Source: HXMU1420-2 sp017643305 (GTDB lineage Bacteria > Pseudomonadota > Alphaproteobacteria > Rhodobacterales > Rhodobacteraceae). From it: DNA of 64,000 nucleotides. The stretch lies in assembly GCA_965217135.1 (NCBI GenBank), contig OZ244249.1, positions 3,472,001 through 3,536,000 on the forward strand, in the 5' to 3' direction. Made by a program: the position numbers and the translations under genes. The notes under the pieces were generated by a model, which worked only from the letters and a program-made list of their open reading frames with translations, made no database searches and was not told the origin of the DNA. Positions 8,207 to 15,459 of the stretch are shown here, piece by piece (within the stretch, counting starts at the first letter, position 1; the number at the start of each line of letters is the position of its first letter).

Positions 8207-9553
8207 ATGGTAGCTGAAGATACGCTCGAAAAATACGGTTTGTTTAACGCCAAAGTACCGCGTTACACAAGCTATCCACCCGCGAACCTGTTCATACCGG
8301 ATGCCGGTCGTCGATTTCAGCTGCCCTGGCTCAACGACGTCAAGGACAACGAAGCGCTTTCGCTTTACGTACATATCCCGTTTTGCCGCAGGTTGTGCTG
8401 GTTCTGCGCCTGCCGCACCCAGGGTACCCGCACATTCCGCCCGGTTGAAACCTATGTAAATGCTGTACTCTTGGAAATCGCAGCAATCCGCAGACATTTG
8501 CCACCGCAAGTATCCGTGTCCCGCCTGCATCTGGGCGGAGGCACACCAACGCTGCTGGCCCCGGCCACGATGGATAAGTTGCTGAACTGCATCTACGAGA
8601 ATTTTGAGCGCGCAGCAGACCACGAATTTTCCGTTGAAATCGACCCGACCGAAGCACTGCCCGAACTGCTGGCCACGCTCGCTGACTGGGGCATGAACCG
8701 CGCCAGCATCGGTGTTCAGGATTTCGCGCCTAAGGTGCAGGATGCCGTCGGGCGCAGACAAAGCTATGCCGAAACCTTATCTGTCGTGACCCTGTTGCGC
8801 GATCTTGGTGTGCGCAGCCTGAACCTCGACGTGATATACGGTCTGCCGCATCAGACCCAGGACACGCTGGCCGAAACGCTGGATCAGGTGATCTGCATCC
8901 ATCCGGATCGACTGGCACTGTACGGCTATGCCCATGTTCCGAAAATATCCAAACGGCAGGTGATGATCGACGAAGATGCCCTGCCCGGCCCCCTTACACG
9001 CCACCGCATGGCCGAGATGGCGCATGGTGCGATGGTTGACCATGGCTATGTGCCGCTAGGGATCGACCATTTCGCCCTGCCCGACGACAGCCTGGCCAAA
9101 GCGGCAGCCGCCGGAACCCTGCGACGCAACTTCCAGGGCTACACGGACGACCCCTGCGAAACCCTGATCGGCTTTGGCACTTCGGCCATCTCCCAGTTCC
9201 GCGCGGGATTTCTGCAAAACGCCGTGGCCACTGCCGCCTATTCTGAACGTGTCTTCGACACGGGGCTGGCTGCACATAAAGGCGTGGCGCTCACCTCGGA
9301 CGACCGGGTCCTGGGCAACATGATCCATGAACTGATGTGCTACGGCTCCATTCGCCTGTCGACCCAGGGCGGTACTATCGGCACCCGCGCCCACGACATC
9401 CTGACCGCCCTTCAGCACAAATTTGCAGATGTGGTGAGCTTTGACGGCGACCTGTTCACCATCTATCCTGAGGCCAAAAGCATAACCCGCCTAATCGCTG
9501 CCTCCCTCGACGGCTACGACCGCACCAAAATGCGCCACAGCGCGGCAATCTGA
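8207..9553 (+). CDS. hemN: Oxygen-independent coproporphyrinogen III oxidase
   Basis: A 448-aa radical SAM enzyme that converts coproporphyrinogen III to protoporphyrinogen IX without oxygen in haem synthesis. The iron-sulfur motif appears as PFCRRLCWFCAC (CxxxCxFC plus the extra Cys typical of HemN). It is followed by LHLGGGTPT and the SIGVQDF segment. Length fits genuine HemN rather than HemW. It diverges from fnrL across a perfect FNR box, so it is probably induced at low oxygen together with the cbb3 oxidase, which needs haem. Confidence 0.95.
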   Translation: MVAEDTLEKYGLFNAKVPRYTSYPPANLFIPDAGRRFQLPWLNDVKDNEALSLYVHIPFCRRLCWFCACRTQGTRTFRPVETYVNAVLLEIAAIRRHLPPQVSVSRLHLGGGTPTLLAPATMDKLLNCIYENFERAADHEFSVEIDPTEALPELLATLADWGMNRASIGVQDFAPKVQDAVGRRQSYAETLSVVTLLRDLGVRSLNLDVIYGLPHQTQDTLAETLDQVICIHPDRLALYGYAHVPKISKRQVMIDEDALPGPLTRHRMAEMAHGAMVDHGYVPLGIDHFALPDDSLAKAAAAGTLRRNFQGYTDDPCETLIGFGTSAISQFRAGFLQNAVATAAYSERVFDTGLAAHKGVALTSDDRVLGNMIHELMCYGSIRLSTQGGTIGTRAHDILTALQHKFADVVSFDGDLFTIYPEAKSITRLIAASLDGYDRTKMRHSAAI

Positions 9554-9731
9554 GCAACCTGTTCGGACGCCAATTGTTCTGAAAATTTGACGAATAATGA
9601 GGGTACCGGCTTCCGGAAGAAATGGTGCCCCTAAGCGTAGAAACTTCGAACCAGCTTTTTTTGTGCTTCAAGGACTGGGAAGAACTACTTCGATGCGCGC
9701 TGAAAAACTAAGAGTCTAATTGGACCAAGTA

Positions 9732-9772
9732 TTTGTCGACGCGCATAGCACTATGTGGTGCGCGTCGACAAA
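9732..9772. repeat. Perfect 13-bp inverted repeat next to IS3 remnant
   Basis: TTTGTCGACGCGC (9732-9744) and its exact reverse complement (9760-9772) flank a 15-base loop. The right arm abuts the transposase remnant. It may mark a rearrangement border, or simply form a strong hairpin after hemN. No T-run follows, so it is a poor classical terminator. Confidence 0.7.
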
Positions 9773-9990
9773 CAGATGGGCGCAGCTACAAGATGCTCAC
9801 GGTGCTGGATGAGTACACCCGGCAGGCATTGGCAATGACGGTACGCACCAGGATGAGAGCTGACGATGTTCTGGAAGCGCTTTATCCGCTGCTTCTGCGG
9901 CACAGTACCCCAGAGTAAACAAGATCCGGTAATGGACCAGAGTTCGCTGCTAAAGCTATGCAGGTCTGGACAGTGGGCAATAGCTTTTGA
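9773..9990 (+). pseudogene. IS3-family transposase OrfB fragment
   Basis: A short piece of a DDE integrase core. The frame reads TDGRSYKMLTVLDEYTRQA, then a TAA stop at 9916-9918. It continues in the same frame with RSGNGPEFAAKAMQVW before ending at 9990. Intact relatives read SDNGPEF at the second catalytic Asp; here the Asp is Gly. Both ends of the gene and the IS termini are missing. It is a dead remnant that marks an old insertion next to hemN. Confidence 0.8.
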
Positions 9991-10091
9991 CCTGTGGACA
10001 TCGTGGCGGATTAGCTGTAGGTCAAGCCCATGACCACCTACCCACACACATACATCTGTCGAATATCGATCTGAGATCGATAACCCATTGA
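9991..10091. other. Non-coding stretch with a small hairpin
   Basis: No gene is seen. TATCGAT (10064-10070) and ATCGATA (10076-10082) form a perfect 7-bp stem with a 5-base loop, just before the tRNA-like remnant. Its role is unknown. Confidence 0.4.
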
Positions 10092-10182
10092 GGGAGACAG
10101 CACAGGTGTGCGGGAGGGACTTATATCCCCTTGGCAGCAGATTACTGTTCACGGCCCGGTTCGATTCCGGGGTCTCCTACCA
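10092..10182 (+). pseudogene. tRNA-like remnant (perfect T-arm and ACCA end)
   Basis: The 3' half looks like a real tRNA: T-stem CCCGG/CCGGG closing TTCGATT (10155-10171), then acceptor strand GTCTCCT and ACCA. GGGAGAC at 10092-10098 can pair with that acceptor strand with one G-U pair, giving a 91-nt class II-sized unit. The D-arm (GCAC-AGGT-GTGC) lacks the usual GG, and the anticodon stem holds a mismatch, so a functional tRNA is doubtful. It may be a decayed tRNA, or a tRNA 3' end left by an integrated element. Confidence 0.4.
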
Positions 10183-10199
10183 ATTTTAAGGAGTCCGAG

Positions 10200-10286
10200 A
10201 TGCGACGGAACGAATACACGAAACTTATCCGAGCTCTGGGCGTGCCTGTCGGGGAAAAATGGAACGCGCTGAATACGCACAAATGA
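10200..10286 (+). CDS. Small ORF, 28 aa, unknown
   Basis: The frame begins MRRNEYTKLIRALGVPVGEK and ends 28 codons later. AAGGAG lies 6 bases before the ATG, a good ribosome-binding site. The N-terminus resembles that of the overlapping next ORF (both follow M-x-R-x-EY-x-x-(L/M)-I-x-x-x-G-x-P). This could be a truncated duplicate, or the true 5' end of a frameshifted gene. Function unknown. Confidence 0.35.
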   Translation: MRRNEYTKLIRALGVPVGEKWNALNTHK

Positions 10287-10588
10287 TTGCGGAGTTTGGC
10301 GCTCCGCCGAAAGCCGGGGACCTGGATTTTGCACCGGCGCTGGATGATTGGAGCGCGGGCCTAGCCATCGGAAATTTCTACAACATCGATGGTGTTGTCA
10401 GCGGTCATCCAATCCTCGAAGACGGCCAGATTATCTTCACGTCGCCGCTGCTGAACTTGTGTGAAAACCTGACATGGGCCAGGACTAGATCGCGGCTTTA
10501 CGTTTTGGGACCAACGACCAAGAAGCATGCCGCGGTCGCGCAAACGGTTCGGCTGGAGTTGCAGATCATCAAGCCGTTGCACTGGTGA
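10259..10588 (+). CDS. Hypothetical protein, possibly DUF6634-like
   Basis: A 109-aa protein of unknown function that starts MERAEYAQMIAEFGAP, inside the end of the preceding 28-aa frame. The middle reads SGHPILEDGQIIFTSPLL and then WARTRSRLYVLG. A GHP...TSPL...RTRSRLYxLG pattern recurs in small uncharacterised proteins of this bacterial family that I associate, weakly, with DUF6634. No signal peptide, membrane helix or catalytic motif is seen. It sits between an IS remnant with a tRNA-like remnant and tRNA-Phe, suggesting accessory DNA. Confidence 0.5.
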   Translation: MERAEYAQMIAEFGAPPKAGDLDFAPALDDWSAGLAIGNFYNIDGVVSGHPILEDGQIIFTSPLLNLCENLTWARTRSRLYVLGPTTKKHAAVAQTVRLELQIIKPLHW

Positions 10589-10707
10589 GTGACATGACAG
10601 ACTTTCGTCAGATCAAGCCAGAAGACCGCACTCGCCTGGGCGGCCTAGCCATTGGTGCGAAATTCATGACTTTTGAACCACACTTTCAAATCTATACACG
10701 TCAATGA
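10585..10707 (+). CDS. Small ORF, 40 aa, unknown
   Basis: A GTG at 10585 overlaps the stop of the preceding gene as GTGA, a layout common in coupled genes. An in-frame ATG follows at 10594. The frame includes DFRQIKPEDRTRLGGLAIGA. No family is recognised and there is no independent evidence of expression. Confidence 0.3.
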   Translation: MSDMTDFRQIKPEDRTRLGGLAIGAKFMTFEPHFQIYTRQ

Positions 10708-10714
10708 CTTGAGG

Positions 10715-10790
10715 TGGTGCCCGGGGGCGGAATCGAACCACCGACACGAGGATTTTCAATCCACTGCTCTACCCCTGAGCTACCCGGGCA
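10715..10790 (-). tRNA. tRNA-Phe (GAA)
   Basis: The reverse strand gives a full cloverleaf of 76 nt with encoded CCA: acceptor TGCCCGGG/CCCGGGCA, D-arm GCTCAGGGGTAGAGC, anticodon loop TTGAAAA and T-loop TTCGATT. The anticodon stem has one T-T mismatch. It follows yacG on the same strand, as in many relatives. Confidence 0.95.
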
Positions 10791-10867
10791 CGGGAAAGGC
10801 TTGAGCCTTTGGGTGGAGGCGTTCTAGGGCTTGGGGCAGCAGGTGTCCAGAGGCATTTTCAACGAAA

Positions 10868-11041
10868 TCAGTGGGGTTTCGTGATTGGAGGTTCCGGCAG
10901 GCTGTCTTCTTCGGTTTCGTCGTTTGCGGGCAGCACGTAGGCGCCTGTCATCCACTTGCCGAGGTCCAGGTCAGCGCAGCGGCGGGAGCAGAACGGGCGC
11001 CAGTCTTGGGCCGTGGGTTTGGAGCAGACGGGGCAGGACAT
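10868..11041 (-). CDS. yacG: DNA gyrase inhibitor YacG, zinc-binding
   Basis: A 57-aa protein that binds gyrase in its well-studied homologues. The zinc site is CPVCSKP then FCSRRCADLDLGKW, the usual CxxC-x(15)-CxxxC pattern. The acidic tail (NDETEEDSLPEPP) is also typical. I chose the ATG at 11041 by family length. It begins 10 bp after the RNase gene in the infA-maf-RNase-yacG run. Confidence 0.92.
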   Translation of the reverse strand: MSCPVCSKPTAQDWRPFCSRRCADLDLGKWMTGAYVLPANDETEEDSLPEPPITKPH

Positions 11042-11051
11042 GTGTGGCCTT

Positions 11052-12071
11052 TCAGCGGGCAGCGGGCAGCGGGACGCGGTCGCGTTTGCGTTGCAGTTCA
11101 TAATGCCCCAGCGGTGTCCAGCCGGCCAGCGCGGTTTCCACCGGGTCCGCGCGGAAGGTGGCGCGCAGGGCGGTTTCAAAGCCGCGGCGTTCCTTTTTCG
11201 CCATCGGGGCGAGGTCGAGCGTGATCTGCCCGCTAAGACCACGGACTCTCAAGGCCCGGGGCAACACGCGGGCGCAGGCCATGTTGGCCTTGTGCCCAGC
11301 GGCGAGAGAGGTATCGCGGCCCGTGTTCACATCCACGGCAACCAGCGCGCGGGTGGGTTCGATGAACAAGTGGCCACCGCCTGGCAACGGATGGTGCGCT
11401 TGCCGCGCCGCATCGATAGCGTCGAGCACACCTTGGTGTTCGAAACACCCTGTGTCGGTCACCACATCCGCTGCGTCCGTCCATTCGCGCCATGCCAGCG
11501 TATGGGGCGTGTCGCCATCCACCAGCTTCTCCGGGTCGCCTTCCGCGTCACCCATCACGGCAAGGGCCAGCTCGGCCATGCGGGTGACGTCTTCGGCGAT
11601 GTCATCGGGATGTGTGTTGGCGCAGGAAGATCGCAGGATCAGCCCATGATCGCTGTAACCCATGACCTCTCGTGCCAGGCCCTGCAATTCATCGCGCAGA
11701 TCGTCGTCACGGATCTGGCGAGAGATGTTGAGCCCGGGCGCGTCTGGCGTGACGATGGCATAGCGGCTTTTGAACAGCAGGCGCGTGGTGACCGGCATTG
11801 CCTTGCCGGGTTCAGCATAGCCCGACACCTGCACCAGCAGGGGGGCGCCGGGGGCCAGACCCTTGGTCTGGCGCAGAAAAGCCGGGCCTTCGGATGTGGT
11901 GACGAACATGCCGCCCTGCCCTTTGACCGGACGGTCGGCGCGGGCGCGGTAAATGGTTCCGGGGGCGGGCGCATCAGAGGCGATCAGCAGGTCATCCAAC
12001 TGGCCACCGACGACCAGCGCTGCAGCCTCCCGCCCCTCGAACATGTCGAGTAGGATGGTCCGGCCCTTCAT
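11052..12071 (-). CDS. Ribonuclease E/G family protein
   Basis: A 339-aa member of the RNase E/G catalytic family, probably an RNase G-like endoribonuclease that acts on rRNA or mRNA 5' ends. The segment VAVDVNTGRD carries the first metal-binding Asp of the DNase I-like subdomain, and ITLDLAPM the second. It is much shorter than E. coli RNase G (about 490 aa): the S1 region is reduced and the zinc-link/small domain is missing. That short form is common in the alphaproteobacterial maf-linked gene. Its ATG overlaps the maf stop as ATGA, and yacG follows. Confidence 0.85.
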   Translation of the reverse strand: MKGRTILLDMFEGREAAALVVGGQLDDLLIASDAPAPGTIYRARADRPVKGQGGMFVTTSEGPAFLRQTKGLAPGAPLLVQVSGYAEPGKAMPVTTRLLFKSRYAIVTPDAPGLNISRQIRDDDLRDELQGLAREVMGYSDHGLILRSSCANTHPDDIAEDVTRMAELALAVMGDAEGDPEKLVDGDTPHTLAWREWTDAADVVTDTGCFEHQGVLDAIDAARQAHHPLPGGGHLFIEPTRALVAVDVNTGRDTSLAAGHKANMACARVLPRALRVRGLSGQITLDLAPMAKKERRGFETALRATFRADPVETALAGWTPLGHYELQRKRDRVPLPAAR

Positions 12072-12646
12072 GCGGTGTACAGCGGATACCCCGCCGCCTG
12101 TAGTAGGGTGGCCGTTTCCGCGACCGGCAGGCCAACAATTGCGGTGAAGCTGCCGCTGATCCACGGGATAAACGCGCCAGCAGGCCCCTGGATGGCATAG
12201 CCACCCGCCTTGCCGCGCCAGTCGTCGCTGGCGAGGTAGCCGTTCAATTCCTGATCTGACAGGCGTTTCATGCGAACCTTGCTTTCCACGCTGCGAAACC
12301 ACCGCCGGTCGCCCCGGCGCAGTGCCACAGCGGTAACCACGCGGTGGCGACGCCCGGACAGGGCCAGCAGAAACTCTGCCGCTTCGCCTTCGGTCTCCGG
12401 TTTGCCCATGATCCGACGGCCAAGGCCCACGGTTGTGTCTGCGCAAAGCACGATGTCATCCACATCCGCCTCAACCGCGTCCGCCTTGGCGCGCGCGATG
12501 CGTTCGCAATAAGGGCGCGGCAGTTCGCCCTTCTGCGGTGTTTCGTCGATATCGGGTGGGCGCACGGCATCGGGCGTCACGCCAAGCTGCGCCAGCAGGT
12601 CCAGCCGTCTGGGGCTGCCTGATCCCAAAATCAGACGCATGGTCAA
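12068..12646 (-). CDS. maf: Maf family nucleotide pyrophosphatase
   Basis: A 192-aa Maf protein that hydrolyses non-canonical or excess nucleoside triphosphates to monophosphates. The N-terminus has the family motif LGSGSPRR, followed by ADTTVGLGRRIMGKP and the KAGGYAIQGPAGAFI segment near the active site. Start may be the first ATG or the second Met two codons later. It begins 4 bp after the infA stop and overlaps the downstream RNase gene by 4 bases, so the three are almost certainly cotranscribed. Confidence 0.92.
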   Translation of the reverse strand: MTMRLILGSGSPRRLDLLAQLGVTPDAVRPPDIDETPQKGELPRPYCERIARAKADAVEADVDDIVLCADTTVGLGRRIMGKPETEGEAAEFLLALSGRRHRVVTAVALRRGDRRWFRSVESKVRMKRLSDQELNGYLASDDWRGKAGGYAIQGPAGAFIPWISGSFTAIVGLPVAETATLLQAAGYPLYTA

Positions 12647-12650
12647 GCGC

Positions 12651-12869
12651 TTACTTGAAGCGATAGTTGATCCGACCCTTGGTCAGATCATAAGGCGTCA
12701 TTTCGACCTGCACCTTGTCGCCTGCCAGAACACGAATGCGGTTCTTGCGCATTTTTCCTGCCGTATGAGCGATAATTTCATGGCCGTTTTCCAGCTCGAC
12801 CCGAAACGTCGCGTTTGGCAGGAGTTCCTTCACGACACCGGGAAATTCGAGCGTATCTTCCTTGGCCAT
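12651..12869 (-). CDS. infA: Translation initiation factor IF-1
   Basis: A 72-aa OB-fold protein that binds the ribosomal A site during initiation. The sequence MAKEDTLEFPGVVKELLPNA is nearly canonical, and it ends MTPYDLTKGRINYRFK. I chose the MAKED start, although an ATG two codons upstream is in frame. It heads the infA-maf-RNase-yacG string conserved in alphaproteobacteria. Confidence 0.97.
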   Translation of the reverse strand: MAKEDTLEFPGVVKELLPNATFRVELENGHEIIAHTAGKMRKNRIRVLAGDKVQVEMTPYDLTKGRINYRFK

Positions 12870-13002
12870 GTTCACTCCATCATTGTTAGTCCGCCGAAGC
12901 GGGGATGCCCCTAAATGAAGGCTGTAACCTTATTTTTCAAGGGCGAAGTCGTCGCGCTTACGTGCGAACAGCTGCCGAACTTTCGCGATGGGCTTTGCCG
13001 GG

Positions 13003-13374
13003 TCAGTCTTGCGATGTTCCAAAGCCGCTGCCGGGCTGGGCATATGCCTTGCGCGGGGGTGCGAAAATGTCCAGCACGCGCATACCATCGGGACCCGCGA
13101 CAATGGTGTGCGGAACACCGCCGGGTGTGCGCCAGAAATCACCAGCCCTAACCTCCACAACATCGTCGCCCTGCGTGCGCGTTCCTGCGCCCGCGAGGCA
13201 AAAGCCCCATTGTTCCTCAGGGTGGTCATGCAGTTGTCCGGCGGCGCCCGGTGCAATCTCCACTACCGAAATCATGGCCTGATCACCCGCAAAGACGTTG
13301 GTGTTGATGCCCGGTGCAAGTTCCCGCGCAATCCCACCTTCGGGGTTGTCAATATTGAAAAAATTCTTTGGCAT
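13003..13374 (-). CDS. Cupin-domain protein
   Basis: A 123-aa single-domain cupin. The first cupin motif is recognisable as G-x5-HxH-like QLHDHPEEQWGFCLAGAG, and the second as GDFWRTPGGVPHTIVAG, so the metal-binding His residues are present. Substrate is unknown; such proteins include sugar isomerases, dioxygenases and binding proteins. It is followed by infA and preceded by an acetyltransferase with a 25-bp gap, in a segment that seems inserted into a conserved string. Confidence 0.8.
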   Translation of the reverse strand: MPKNFFNIDNPEGGIARELAPGINTNVFAGDQAMISVVEIAPGAAGQLHDHPEEQWGFCLAGAGTRTQGDDVVEVRAGDFWRTPGGVPHTIVAGPDGMRVLDIFAPPRKAYAQPGSGFGTSQD

Positions 13375-13399
13375 GTGCAGATCCTCCCAATGTCAGAGA

Positions 13400-13984
13400 C
13401 TAGAGATCTCGCATCCAGAACTGCAACGGCTTTTCAGTTTCCTCGGTTTGATCAACATCCTTCCATGGGAAATGCGCGATCACGCCGGGCAGCGGGACAT
13501 AGCCCCGCTTGCGCCAGAAAGCATCCAGCGGGCGGTGGTCTGCCGGACGCAGCGGATGGATGTCATCGCGCACGACGCCGCAAAACGTGGTCCGGGTGAG
13601 ACCAAGGCGGCGCGCGTGAGCCTCGCGCAAGTCGAAAAACCGGTGCCCGATACCACGGCCGCGATATTGCGGCAGCAAAACACTTTCGGCACAATAAAAC
13701 ACTTTGGACAGGTCCAGATTTCGCCCGGCAAAGGCATCGGCGAATTCATCGGCATGGTCGGTCATCGGCGTTCCTGTCGCCGCCCCGATCAATTCGGTGC
13801 CGTCAAAGGCCCCAACCAGAATCGCACCTGCGCTGGTGCGGTAAGGTTCCAAATATCGGCGTTCGTAGTCGACATCACCGTCATAGAGATACGGCCAGTC
13901 GCGAAACACCTTGATACGTAGCCGGGCCATATCATCCAGCGCGGCATCCAGATCCAGACCGGTCAGCGCGCGGACATCGATCAC
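13400..13984 (-). CDS. GNAT family N-acetyltransferase
   Basis: A 194-aa predicted acetyl-CoA-dependent transferase. The acetyl-CoA pyrophosphate loop is LPQYRGRGIGHRFFDLRE. The C-terminal part ends in PGVIAHFPWKDVDQTEET, which resembles uncharacterised GNATs that carry a long C-terminal arm. The start is taken as the GTG at 13984, whose GTGA overlaps the stop of the upstream gene. A TTG at 14002 is an alternative. Substrate unknown. Confidence 0.8.
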   Translation of the reverse strand: MIDVRALTGLDLDAALDDMARLRIKVFRDWPYLYDGDVDYERRYLEPYRTSAGAILVGAFDGTELIGAATGTPMTDHADEFADAFAGRNLDLSKVFYCAESVLLPQYRGRGIGHRFFDLREAHARRLGLTRTTFCGVVRDDIHPLRPADHRPLDAFWRKRGYVPLPGVIAHFPWKDVDQTEETEKPLQFWMRDL

Positions 13985-14373
13985 GAGACTTGCTTCACCC
14001 AATCGGCGAGGTTGTAATAGGTCGTGACCCGCGTGATCAGCCCATCGCGCAGATCAAAAAACGACCCGGCTGGCAAACGATACGTCTGGCCATTGGCCTC
14101 AGGAAGACCATCGTCAGTTTCCAGATAGGTGCCGTTCACGATGTATTCGGCCGCGCCCCTGCTGCCGTTTTGGGACGCAAAGATCACCATATCGGTTAGC
14201 TCTTCACGGTAGCAGCGGTTCATATGTACACAGAACGCGGCGAATTTGTCCTTGCCCGTGCGTATCTGGCCTTCATTCACGTGATGCGCCACGTCGTCAG
14301 ACAGGCAGGCCAACATTACGTCCACGTCACCCGAATTGAAGGCATCGAAATAGCGTTTGATCGTGTCTGTCAT
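13981..14373 (-). CDS. NTF2-like/SnoaL-type protein
   Basis: A 130-aa protein of the NTF2-like alpha+beta barrel superfamily. It opens IKRYFDAFNSGDVDVMLACL and has the HHVNEG strand and a C-terminal DLRDGLITRVTTYYN strand typical of SnoaL-like steroid or ketone isomerase folds. The substrate and activity cannot be deduced. It is coupled on both sides by ATGA/GTGA overlaps to a phosphatase-like gene and an acetyltransferase, so the three probably act or are regulated together. Confidence 0.82.
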   Translation of the reverse strand: MTDTIKRYFDAFNSGDVDVMLACLSDDVAHHVNEGQIRTGKDKFAAFCVHMNRCYREELTDMVIFASQNGSRGAAEYIVNGTYLETDDGLPEANGQTYRLPAGSFFDLRDGLITRVTTYYNLADWVKQVS

Positions 14374-14828
14374 GGTGCCTCGATCGGATCACCCCATTTG
14401 GAGGTGAACCGTTTGATGATCTGATCGCGGGCCTGGCGGTAGCTTGACAGCTTGTCTTCGCGCGATTCGCCCAGGCCGGTAGGGTCGATGATGGGCCAGT
14501 ATTCCACCGTCAGATGAAAGTATCGCGTCAGTTCCAGCGCGCGGCGCTGGCTGGCAGGAGACAGGGCGACGATTAGATCAAAGGACGACAGGTCATCACC
14601 CCATTGTTCCATCTCATCAAAGCTGCGGGACTGATGACGTGACAGCTCCACACCCATTTCCTGGCAGACAGCGATAGAGAACCCATCGATTTCCATGTCA
14701 TTGTGCACGCCCACGGACTGCACATATGTGTCCGAACCGTAGAACTTCTTCATCAGCCCTTCGGCCATAGGGGACCGCACGGCGTTGTGGTCACAACAAA
14801 AAAGAACCGATTGCGGCAGCGCCTCCAC
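14370..14828 (-). CDS. Low-molecular-weight protein phosphatase family protein
   Basis: A 152-aa LMW-PTP/ArsC fold protein. The P-loop is Cys12-DHNAV-Arg18-SPMAEG, a C(X)5R signature, and the acid loop appears as WPIIDPTGLGE with its Asp. The loop differs from both classic LMW-PTP (CxGNxCRS) and arsenate reductase, so substrate is open. This gene follows UPF0262 in many alphaproteobacteria, here by 3 bp. It overlaps the next gene by 4 bases. Confidence 0.87.
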   Translation of the reverse strand: MEALPQSVLFCCDHNAVRSPMAEGLMKKFYGSDTYVQSVGVHNDMEIDGFSIAVCQEMGVELSRHQSRSFDEMEQWGDDLSSFDLIVALSPASQRRALELTRYFHLTVEYWPIIDPTGLGESREDKLSSYRQARDQIIKRFTSKWGDPIEAP

Positions 14829-14831
14829 GCC

Positions 14832-15311
14832 TTACCCCCCGAAATGCAATACACATATGAGCGTGAACAGGCGGCGCGCGGTGTCGGTGTCGATCGCGGC
14901 CTTGCCTTCCAGCCGTTCCTGCAACACGCGACTGCCTTCGTTGTGAATACCGCGACGGGCCATGTCGATGGTTTCGATCTGGCTGGGCGGCAGATTCTTC
15001 ACCGCGTCGAAATAGCTTTCGCAGATCTGGAAGTAATCTTTCACCACCTGTCGGAACGGCCCCAGCGACAGGTGAAACTCTGCCGCCTTTTCGTGGCTTT
15101 CGGTTTCCACGTCGAACACAAGGCGTTTGTCCCGGATGGCGAGGTTCAAGTTATAGGGACCTTCTGGCACAACCCGGTCGTCACGTGTGGGCAGGACAAA
15201 GGAGTTGTCTTCCAGCAGGTCGAAGATGGCAACTTTACGTTCCTGCTCTATCTCCGGCGTTGGAGGCGGCAGGGCGCGATCGTCGAGTTCGATATGCGAA
15301 ATGCGGGACAT
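14832..15311 (-). CDS. UPF0262 family protein
   Basis: A 159-aa conserved alphaproteobacterial protein of unknown function. It begins MSRISHIELDDRALPPPTPE, cut here at the family start, and contains ERKVAIFDLLEDNSF and FHLSLGPFRQVVKDYF segments. No membrane helix or catalytic motif is visible. I chose the ATG at 15311 by family length, because the frame upstream has no conserved content. It lies between hisD and the LMW phosphatase gene, the usual place. Confidence 0.88.
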   Translation of the reverse strand: MSRISHIELDDRALPPPTPEIEQERKVAIFDLLEDNSFVLPTRDDRVVPEGPYNLNLAIRDKRLVFDVETESHEKAAEFHLSLGPFRQVVKDYFQICESYFDAVKNLPPSQIETIDMARRGIHNEGSRVLQERLEGKAAIDTDTARRLFTLICVLHFGG

Positions 15312-15459
15312 GATAGTGTTCTCTTCTTGCCTAGCCTGATTATCCGGGCAGTCGCACACGTGCAATGGTCCCGAGCGCCTCGGACGGGGTCTGATAGGAT
15401 AAGGGTTAACCCGTGCCTCGGCCCCAGCCTGGGTGAGGCACTTCGGCATCTGTCCCGGA

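Noticed and set aside
10092..10300. A permuted, two-piece tmRNA as in other alphaproteobacteria
   Set aside because: The T-arm and ACCA would fit the acceptor piece, but the downstream sequence has no tag-peptide reading frame of the A-N-D...A-A type and only a partial acceptor complement.
12930..13040. A minus-strand tail reading KTDPAKPIAKVRQLFARKRD after the cupin gene in another frame
   Set aside because: It looks protein-like but has no supported start of its own and would need a frameshift from the cupin. The cupin ends at a normal length, so I kept it as non-coding.
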